A stretch of 23,360 bases of DNA from an uncultured Lachnospiraceae bacterium. Lineage in GTDB: Bacteria > Bacillota > Clostridia > Lachnospirales > Lachnospiraceae. The DNA lies in assembly GCA_910584585.1 (NCBI GenBank), contig CAJUBP010000013.1, forward strand, positions 79,326 to 102,685. The letters are read 5' to 3'. How positions within the stretch are numbered: the stretch's first letter is position 1; each line of letters starts with the position of its first letter. This document shows, in pieces, positions 6,396 to 12,676 of the stretch. Made by a program: the position numbers and the translations under genes. The notes under the pieces are model-generated. The model searched no databases. It was given only the letters and a program-made list of their open reading frames with translations, and had not been told where the DNA came from.

Positions 6396-8042
6396 TTATT
6401 TTTTCTGCACATATTTCAGGCAGTCAAGGGTTACTGCTGAAATAATGATAATGCCTTCAAATACAAACTGCAGGTTTGTGTCAATTCCAAGAATCGTAAG
6501 GGAATAGGTGAGGGCTGTAAAAATCAGCACGCCCACTACCACGCCGGAAATCTTTCCGATACCTCCGGTAAAGGAAACGCCGCCCACTACGCAGGCTGCA
6601 ATGGCGTCCATATCCCAGCCCTGCCCGTAAGCCGCGGAACCGGATCCAACCATCCTTGCGCATTCCAACCAGGAACCGAATCCGTACAGAACGCCTGCTA
6701 ACATAAACGCTCCCATAGTTACCTTGAATACGGAAATACCGGAAACAGACGCAGCTTCCGGATTCCCGCCTACTGCGTACAGGTTCTTGCCGAATGTAGT
6801 CTTATTCCAGATAAACCAGATAATGGCAATTGCCGCAACTGCCCAGAGGATAATCGTTGGGAATCCATTTACCTTAGGAATAATCATATTGGGAATCACC
6901 GGTTCAATGGCTCCGAAAGACACGCCCTTTGTGGCATAAGTGATGATACCGAAAATCATCAGCATGTTAGCCATCGTCGAAATAAAGGGATGCATCTTGA
7001 ATTTCGCGGTAAAAAAACCGGCCAGCGATGTAAAACAGGTACACAGGAAAATACATGCCACCAGCGCGAAAACAACACGCACAATTACCGGAAGCCCGGT
7101 AAAATCAAAAATATGCCCAAACACTCCGCCGGTGTTAATTCCCTGGTGCATAATAATTGTAGCTGTGGTCATTCCCATGCCGACCATACGTCCGATGGAC
7201 AAGTCTGTACCGGTCAGCAGAATCAATCCCGCAACTCCAAGGGCAAGGAACATTCGGGGCGAAGCCTGCTGCAGAATGTTCAGAACATTGTTATAGGTAA
7301 GCAGCGGCGTATTCTTGACAATGGGCGTAATAATGCACAACGCCACGAAAATCAGCACAATGACAATATACAATCCGTTCTGCAGGAAGAAAGATCTGCG
7401 GTTAAAGGTGTATTTGTAATTCTCCCACTTCTGAGCCCTTGCTTCCATAAATGTAAACTTGGACATGCGCAGCATATCAATCAGATGGTATCTGTGGGCA
7501 AACGCTGCATGCTTCTTATCTTTCACCTGTTGGAGATCTTTTTCCAGCTCCATCTTAGCCGCAAACAGCCGGTTCTTATGCACATACTTCTCATCTTTAA
7601 TTTCATTGTGGTCAGAAAGCTTCGAAAGGGCTTCTTTATGCTCTCTTTCCAGCCGGGCCACTTCCTGGGAATATTTCTCTTTTGCCAGCGCTTTTTCCTG
7701 TTCACAGCTTTCTTTCACTGGCTGAAAATAATCCTTATCATAATTTGCCTTCAGAAATTCTTCCGCCTGCCCGATTAATTTTGCGACCTGCTCCTTGTTC
7801 TTTGCCTCCACTGCCCTGGCCTGTTCCAATTCGGCCTGGTACTTGGCAATCTTGGCGTCTTTTTCTGCCTTTGTATAAATACGATCCCGCTTTACGCTGT
7901 CAATCTCATTCTGGATAGAGACAACCTTATTGGTGCCGTCTTCTCTTAAGCTGTCAATTTCCTTCTGAATTGCCCCGACGCGATCATCAATTGGCTTACG
8001 CAGCTTCATTTCCTGCTCAGCCGTGAGAATTTTATTATCCAT
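6396..8042 (-). CDS. mglC: Galactose/methyl-galactoside ABC importer permease with helical N-terminal extension
   Basis: Membrane permease of the MglC/RbsC family, the channel subunit of a sugar importer with MglA and MglB. The family core starts near residue 215 and has about ten hydrophobic segments; the signatures LLTGTDLSIGRMVG (275-288), HPFISTMANM, NPEAASVSGI and CVVGGVSFTGGIG are typical. Total length is 548 residues compared with about 335 for the usual MglC. The extra first 200 residues are highly charged, rich in Lys and Glu, with heptad-like helices (about 20-95 and 110-180) and no membrane segment, so they should lie in the cytoplasm. The start is supported by GGAGG about 10 nt upstream, and the gene begins 15 bp after the mglA stop. 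The frame is continuous, so this is not an annotation artefact of a wrong start. Confidence 0.92.
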   Translation of the reverse strand: MDNKILTAEQEMKLRKPIDDRVGAIQKEIDSLREDGTNKVVSIQNEIDSVKRDRIYTKAEKDAKIAKYQAELEQARAVEAKNKEQVAKLIGQAEEFLKANYDKDYFQPVKESCEQEKALAKEKYSQEVARLEREHKEALSKLSDHNEIKDEKYVHKNRLFAAKMELEKDLQQVKDKKHAAFAHRYHLIDMLRMSKFTFMEARAQKWENYKYTFNRRSFFLQNGLYIVIVLIFVALCIITPIVKNTPLLTYNNVLNILQQASPRMFLALGVAGLILLTGTDLSIGRMVGMGMTTATIIMHQGINTGGVFGHIFDFTGLPVIVRVVFALVACIFLCTCFTSLAGFFTAKFKMHPFISTMANMLMIFGIITYATKGVSFGAIEPVIPNMIIPKVNGFPTIILWAVAAIAIIWFIWNKTTFGKNLYAVGGNPEAASVSGISVFKVTMGAFMLAGVLYGFGSWLECARMVGSGSAAYGQGWDMDAIAACVVGGVSFTGGIGKISGVVVGVLIFTALTYSLTILGIDTNLQFVFEGIIIISAVTLDCLKYVQKK

Positions 8043-8057
8043 ATTCCTTTCGCCTCC

Positions 8058-9566
8058 CTACAGGTATTTGGCGCTGAGCCTTAAGAGTTCTTCCTGATTC
8101 GTGTCTTTTGTATTGACAATCCCGGAAAGATGTCCGTTGGACATTACGCCGATCCGATTGGTAATTCCCAGGATTTCCGGCATCTCAGAGGAAACCACAA
8201 TAATGGTCTTTCCCTGTTTCGCCATATTGATAATCAGTTCATAAATCTCATATTTTGCGCCTACATCAATTCCTCTTGTGGGTTCATCCATCATAAAAAT
8301 CTGCGGGCCGCGCTCTAACCATTTCCCGAAAATCACTTTCTGCTGGTTTCCGCCGGAAAGGTTCGCAATCATGTCCTCCGGCCCCATGCACTTCGTATGC
8401 ATTACCTTAATCTCATTGGCCGTCGCCTTGGTCATCTTCTGCTGATCCAGTGCAATGCCGGACTTGTATTCAGGCAGATTCGCAATGGTGGTATTGAAAA
8501 TCAGATTGCCTTTGATAAACAGCCCGTTGGCCTTGCGTTCCTCCGTAATCAGGGCAAATCCATGCTCCATGGCCTCTAACGCGCTGTTAAAATTCATCAG
8601 GCGGTCTTTAAAATATACCCTTCCTGCCGCTCTGGTACGAATTCCGAAAATAGTTTCCAGAAGCTCCGTCCGCCCGGCTCCTACCAGGCCGTACAGTCCG
8701 AAGATTTCTCCCTCTTTTACATCAAAGGTGATATCCTGCAGGTGAGGCTCAAATTTTGTAGACAAGTTCTGGATAGACAAAATCACATCCTTCGGCGTAT
8801 TGTCCACCGGCGGGAACCGGTTTTCCAGAGAACGTCCTACCATCGCCGCAATCAATTCATTCATATCTGTTTCTTTGGCATCCTTTGTCATAACCAGGTT
8901 GCCGTCGCGGAGTACGGATATTTCATCGCAAATCTCAAAAATTTCATCCATTTTATGGGAAATGTAAATCAGAGAAATTCCCTGGGATTTTAACATCCGC
9001 ATCATCTCAAACAGCTTATCCACTTCCTGCACCGTCAGGGAAGAGGTGGGCTCATCTAATACGATTACTTTTGAATTATAAGAAATTGCCTTTGCAATTT
9101 CACACATCTGTCTCTGCGATACTGACATATTGCGCATGGGCTGGGTCAGGTTCACGGTCATTCCCAGCTTCCGAAACAGCTCTGAGGCTTCTTTTTTCAT
9201 TCTGCCTTCGTCCACGATTCCCATGGAATTCACGGGATAGCGGCCAAGGAACAGATTGTCAATTACATTTCTCTCCAGGCACTGATTCAATTCCTGATGC
9301 ACCATTGCAATCCCGTTCTCCAATGCATCCTTCGGCCCTGAAAAGCTTACCTCCTTGCCGTCAAGAAAAATATTGCCTTCATCCTTCTGATAAGTTCCGA
9401 ACAGGCATTTCATCATGGTTGACTTACCTGCGCCGTTTTCCCCCATCAGCCCCATTACCGTACCGCGCTTAATATCCAGATTAATGTGATCCAGTACGCG
9501 GTTGCGGCCAAAAGACTTGCTCATGCCCCGTATCGATAAGACGGTATTATCTTTCTTATCTGCCAT
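8058..9566 (-). CDS. mglA: Galactose/methyl-galactoside ABC importer ATP-binding protein
   Basis: Cytoplasmic ATPase of 502 residues with two ABC domains that powers uptake by MglBC. Domain 1 has Walker A GENGAGKST (42-50), the divergent signature MSVSQRQMCEIAKA and Walker B VIVLDEPTSS. Domain 2 has the degenerate Walker A GLVGAGRTELL typical of sugar (CUT2) importers, signature LSGGNQQKV and Walker B IFMMDEPTRGIDVG. The frame is open to 9683, but the start at 9566 is chosen because AGGAG lies 7 nt upstream and MADKKDNTVLSIRGMSKSF is the usual domain start; the extra upstream residues have no family match. It lies downstream of a terminator-like hairpin after mglB, so it is probably expressed by read-through at a lower level than the binding protein. 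Confidence 0.95.
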   Translation of the reverse strand: MADKKDNTVLSIRGMSKSFGRNRVLDHINLDIKRGTVMGLMGENGAGKSTMMKCLFGTYQKDEGNIFLDGKEVSFSGPKDALENGIAMVHQELNQCLERNVIDNLFLGRYPVNSMGIVDEGRMKKEASELFRKLGMTVNLTQPMRNMSVSQRQMCEIAKAISYNSKVIVLDEPTSSLTVQEVDKLFEMMRMLKSQGISLIYISHKMDEIFEICDEISVLRDGNLVMTKDAKETDMNELIAAMVGRSLENRFPPVDNTPKDVILSIQNLSTKFEPHLQDITFDVKEGEIFGLYGLVGAGRTELLETIFGIRTRAAGRVYFKDRLMNFNSALEAMEHGFALITEERKANGLFIKGNLIFNTTIANLPEYKSGIALDQQKMTKATANEIKVMHTKCMGPEDMIANLSGGNQQKVIFGKWLERGPQIFMMDEPTRGIDVGAKYEIYELIINMAKQGKTIIVVSSEMPEILGITNRIGVMSNGHLSGIVNTKDTNQEELLRLSAKYL

Positions 9567-9634
9567 TTTGTCACTCCTGTATGCGTTATTGATAGTTACA
9601 AAACAGAACGTTTCTTTCTGCTTGCTCGCCGCGC

Positions 9635-9676
9635 GCCCCGTGCGCCGCATAGCGGCATGTTTCCGCTGCACGGGGC
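9635..9676 (-). other. GC-rich hairpin in the mglB-mglA gap
   Basis: GCCCCGTGC (9635-9643) pairs perfectly with GCACGGGGC (9668-9676); a second small stem GCCGC/GCGGC lies inside. No U-run follows. It sits just after the terminator-like hairpin and could protect an mRNA end or slow ribosome-free transcription. Confidence 0.5.
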
Positions 9677-9683
9677 TGTGCAT

Positions 9684-9719
9684 AAAAAGCTGCCAGAAAG
9701 AATTTTCCTTCCTGGCAGC
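9684..9719 (-). terminator. Intrinsic (probably partial) terminator between mglB and mglA
   Basis: On the minus strand GCTGCCAG pairs with CTGGCAGC, extended by AAG-type pairs, to make a stem of about 11 bp at 9719-9689, followed directly by TTTTT (9688-9684). It lies about 65 nt past the mglB stop. Since mglA and mglC have no evident promoter of their own, partial read-through would give more binding protein than transporter, a known pattern for importer operons. Confidence 0.75.
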
Positions 9720-9785
9720 CCGCTTTCACAGCTAAAAACCTTTACCGGATGAGAAAGCCGAAGCTGTCTCATCATAGATGGCTGC

Positions 9786-11135
9786 TTACTGGCTAAGCAA
9801 AGATGTGTAGGAAGCCGCATTATCTGTCTTCACCATGTTGATTGCAAATGCGTCATACTGGCCTGGATTTCCAAGACGGTTTGTAACGTTGGACTCTGTC
9901 TGTCCGTCGCCTCCGATATACTCAACTTCGAGGTTCAGCACATCGTCGTAATTCTGAAGCAATGGCTGATAAGTGGAGCTTAAGAAGTTATCAGAAGCGT
10001 TGTAGATATTCAGCCATACTTTCTTTGTTGCATGAGAGCCTTCGTCAAGCTGCTTGGATACCGGCTCATAGATCTTTGTGGAATCTGTGAAATCCTGATA
10101 GTTGTCTGCGGTAACCGCTACGTTCAATGCGTAGTAGGAACGCTCTTCTTCTCTGTATACATATACATCATCTGTCAAAACGTTGCCTGCTTCGTCTGCT
10201 GTTCCGATTCCTGTATCAATGTCAACGCCGTCTAACGCATTGCGGAGAACTCTTAAGGTCAGATATGCCTGTACGTCTGCATGCTGGCTGATGGTTCCGC
10301 CGTATCCTTCTGCGATAGCTGCAACTGCATCGCTGTTTGCGTCATAACCGAAAGTAGGAACTTTGTTATCTTTGGACCATGCATTGAACATGGACATTCC
10401 CATACCGTCATTGTTGGACACTACAACGTCAATCTGCTCGCCGAAAGAAGAAGACCAGGTTCCGATTGCGTTGCCTGCGGTAGCTGCATCCCAGGTAGCT
10501 CCTGCAGAGTTCTTCATTTCCTGAGAAGCAAGTTCACGTACTACGTATTTCTTGCCGCCCACTTCAATTTCGCCGTCCTGTACCATGGTGGCTGTTCCGT
10601 CTGTATTGGTGCCGGCAGGATCGCTGTTGATGTTGCCGTCTTTGTCCACGCCGGTTCCGAGAGCCTTGCGGACGCCTCTGGTACGTGCGATGGAATCATT
10701 GTGTCCGATATCGCCGATTGCCAGAACATAGCCGATGGTGCCGTCACCGTTGCGGTCAATCTCATCAATGTGCGCTTCGATATATTCCTTTACCATGGTT
10801 CCCTGAAGTTCTGCACCCTGGTTTGCGTCAAACCCTACATAATATGTATTGGGGTTGAAATTCAAAGCTGCTGTGTCCAGTTCACCGGTTGAGCTGTTGG
10901 AAGGCTGACGGTTGAACCATACCAGCGGCTTGTCTTTATTTGCCACATCCCCTGTGGATCCCGCGTCTTCAGAACCAGCGTCTTCGCCTGCGTCTGCTGC
11001 CGGCTCCTGGGTATCCTCTTGCTTCTCTGTATTATCTTTGTTCGCGTTCGTGTTGCCGCCTCCGCTGTTGCCGCATGCTGTCAGAGAAAGCCCAAGGGCC
11101 AATGCCAGAGTTACAGAAACAAATTTCTTCTTCAT
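9786..11135 (-). CDS. mglB: Galactose-binding lipoprotein of the Mgl importer, apparently circularly permuted
   Basis: Extracellular sugar receptor of 449 residues. A lipoprotein signal ends in LSLTAC (lipid Cys21), then a low-complexity linker (22-68). Residues 69-353 match the canonical galactose-binding protein from its fourth strand on: WFNRQPS, YYVGFDANQG, an EF-hand-like calcium loop DRNGDGTI (127-134), GHNDSIAR (144-151), W215, VVVSNNDGMGM, FGYDA and VAVTADNYQDF, which corresponds to the usual C-terminus. Residues 371-449 (KKVWLNIYNASDNF to AINMVKTDNAASYTSLLSQ) match the usual first 80 or so mature residues. Of the sugar contacts known for the E. coli protein (D14, F16, N91, H152, D154, R158, W183, N211, D236, N256), all but N256 have a counterpart, including D382 and F384 in the moved piece. 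GGAG lies 9 nt before the ATG. Identity as an MglB family member is firm; the permutation is my reading of the alignment. Confidence 0.93.
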   Translation of the reverse strand: MKKKFVSVTLALALGLSLTACGNSGGGNTNANKDNTEKQEDTQEPAADAGEDAGSEDAGSTGDVANKDKPLVWFNRQPSNSSTGELDTAALNFNPNTYYVGFDANQGAELQGTMVKEYIEAHIDEIDRNGDGTIGYVLAIGDIGHNDSIARTRGVRKALGTGVDKDGNINSDPAGTNTDGTATMVQDGEIEVGGKKYVVRELASQEMKNSAGATWDAATAGNAIGTWSSSFGEQIDVVVSNNDGMGMSMFNAWSKDNKVPTFGYDANSDAVAAIAEGYGGTISQHADVQAYLTLRVLRNALDGVDIDTGIGTADEAGNVLTDDVYVYREEERSYYALNVAVTADNYQDFTDSTKIYEPVSKQLDEGSHATKKVWLNIYNASDNFLSSTYQPLLQNYDDVLNLEVEYIGGDGQTESNVTNRLGNPGQYDAFAINMVKTDNAASYTSLLSQ

Positions 11136-11185
11136 AATGAATATCTCCTTTCCTCCTGCGCTGTCCGCGCCCTGTTGATATTGAC

Positions 11186-11249
11186 AGTATAGAACATCTT
11201 TTCATGAGAAAACATAGAATATTTTTCACTTAACATTGAAAATTCTATG
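11186..11249 (-). promoter_or_regulatory. Probable mglB control region with operator-like inverted repeat
   Basis: CATAGAAT (11213-11220) and ATTCTATG (11242-11249) form an 8-bp perfect inverted repeat; TTTCA/TGAAA next to the arms extend it with a small offset. About 20 nt downstream on the minus strand is TATACT (11191-11186), a good -10 box, but with no good -35 at 17 bp. A promoter relying on an activator bound at the repeat, or a repressor site, would both fit. No regulator gene is adjacent and no clear CcpA site is seen. Confidence 0.4.
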
Positions 11250-11267
11250 ATCCTTATTTCGTCAAAA

Positions 11268-11284
11268 CTAACAATTTTTGTCAG
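11268..11284 (-). terminator. Weak terminator candidate after the ABC export operon
   Basis: On the minus strand CTGACAA pairs with TTGTTAG (one G-U pair) around an AAA loop, followed by TTTTG. The stem is AT-rich and weak, but it is the only terminator-like structure between the permease gene and mglB. Confidence 0.3.
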
Positions 11285-11301
11285 ATTATAGGAAATATTC
11301 A

Positions 11302-11443
11302 CAGCAATATTACGCAGTCTTATTCATGCCGCAGCGCGTCAGTGAAATTCAGGTTTGCTGCTTTAAGAGGGCAGCAATATTATGCCTTCCTATTCATGCC
11401 GCAGCGCGTCAATGGGATTCAGATTTGCTGCTTTATAAGAGGG
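11302..11443 (-). repeat. Tandem duplication of the 3' end of the ABC permease gene
   Basis: Two copies of about 70 bp lie head to tail (11372-11443 inside the gene, 11302-11371 after its stop), with roughly 87% identity. The downstream copy would encode KAANLNFTDALRHE and a stop, compared with KAANLNPIDALRHE in the gene, but a 2-nt deletion (TTATAAAG to TTAAAG) shifts its frame against the part before it. It is a non-functional remnant, from either a local duplication or the tail of a lost second permease gene. Confidence 0.75.
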
Positions 11444-12643
11444 CAGCAATCCAAAAATAATTCCAATAGCCATGGAAAATACCACTGCCAGAATGGAAGC
11501 CGGAACACTGATGGATACCAGTGTGCTGGTGACCCTGGAAATCACTTCTGCAAGCACAATACCCACAATTACGCCAATCAGTCCGCCCAGACTGGTCAAT
11601 ACGGCTGCCTCCGTCAGAAACTGTCCTAGAATCTTGCCTTTTCTGGCTCCGATTGCTTTCTTTAAGCCAATCTCCTGGGTACGCTCTGTGACGGACACCA
11701 GCATAATATTCATAACGCCGATGCCGCCCACCAGCAAAGAAATCCCCGCAATCCAAATCAGCATGGTATTGGTGGACTGGCTCAGCTTCTGGATATCTTC
11801 CGCCTGTTTCAAAAGATCGGCTGCCTTGTATTTCATGGTATCATCGGAAACATTCAGCCCTGCGTTCAGAATATTCGCGGCGTCTTTTCCCGCAACCGTC
11901 ATATTATCCACTTTGTCCAGTTTCAAAATCAGAGACTGGGGCTCGTCGTATCCAAACAAGAGAGGCCAGGCCGTATCCGGAACATATACGGCGCCGCTGC
12001 TGGACTCCGCATAGGTATAGTATTCCTCTATGGTATTAATCACCGGCTCAAATCTGGAAGACTTGGCAATGATGCCGATGACGATAAAAGGCTCCCTCTG
12101 GATTTCAATGGTTTTTCCGATGGGATCGGCTCCCTGAAACAAAGTCTCTGCCGAGCTTTCATCCAGAACCGCCACTTTCCGGAATTTCTTATAGTCGGAA
12201 TCGGTAAACCCTCTGCCCTGCTTGATAATATAATTGCAGGTATTCAGATAATTCCTGTCAATGCCGCAGACTTTTCCGCCGGACATTCCGGTATTCAGAT
12301 AATACACCGCATTGTAAGTTTCCCTGGAAGTATACAGGGAAGCATTCTCAATATGATCCAGCCCCAGAATCTGCTGCCTGGTCTCTTCGGTAATGACCGG
12401 CACCCCGTCCGGCACTCCGTAATAATCAATCTCGTAAGTATTATCGCCCTGATAAAGCTGCACATTTACGGTATTGTCTCCGGAACCGATCAGGTTTTCC
12501 TTAATCTGCTCATTGGTTCCCTTGATGGTGGAAACAATGGCAATTATGGCTGCAATACCGATAATAATGCCCAGCATAGTCAGAAAGGAACGCATCTTGT
12601 GCGACCACAGTCCCTGAAGGGACAATCTGATATTCTCTAACAT
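11390..12643 (-). CDS. MacB-like ABC transporter permease (FtsX domain)
   Basis: Membrane subunit of an ABC exporter of the MacB type, 417 residues. It has an N-terminal amphipathic stretch and membrane segment (about 17-40, SFLTMLGIIIGIAAIIAIVS), an extracellular MacB_PCD-type domain (about 45-280) and three C-terminal membrane segments. The FtsX signature is clear (GGIGVMNIMLVSVTERTQEI, then GLKKAIGARKG), and the end LLPSYKAANLNPIDALRHE is characteristic. AAGGAG lies 8 nt before the ATG. It is last in the operon adaptor-ATPase-adaptor-permease. The ATPase is encoded separately, so the complete pump needs both gene products. Relatives export peptides, toxins or drugs; the substrate is not evident. 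Its 3' end is partly duplicated downstream. Confidence 0.93.
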   Translation of the reverse strand: MLENIRLSLQGLWSHKMRSFLTMLGIIIGIAAIIAIVSTIKGTNEQIKENLIGSGDNTVNVQLYQGDNTYEIDYYGVPDGVPVITEETRQQILGLDHIENASLYTSRETYNAVYYLNTGMSGGKVCGIDRNYLNTCNYIIKQGRGFTDSDYKKFRKVAVLDESSAETLFQGADPIGKTIEIQREPFIVIGIIAKSSRFEPVINTIEEYYTYAESSSGAVYVPDTAWPLLFGYDEPQSLILKLDKVDNMTVAGKDAANILNAGLNVSDDTMKYKAADLLKQAEDIQKLSQSTNTMLIWIAGISLLVGGIGVMNIMLVSVTERTQEIGLKKAIGARKGKILGQFLTEAAVLTSLGGLIGVIVGIVLAEVISRVTSTLVSISVPASILAVVFSMAIGIIFGLLPSYKAANLNPIDALRHE

Positions 12644-12676
12644 CCGTTTTTCTCCTTCATTTTCAATCCCTTCGGG

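Noticed and set aside
6191..6412. Small minus-strand open frame of 73 codons between glycosyltransferase and mglC
   Set aside because: It spans the terminator hairpin and the 3' end of mglC, has no ribosome site and no recognisable features.
9567..9683. N-terminal extension of MglA
   Set aside because: Start at 9566 has AGGAG at good spacing; the extension covers the intergenic hairpin and is Arg/Lys rich without family match.
10281..10892. Plus-strand open frame of 203 codons opposite mglB
   Set aside because: Antisense shadow of a well-supported gene, Cys-rich by codon reversal, with no start signal.
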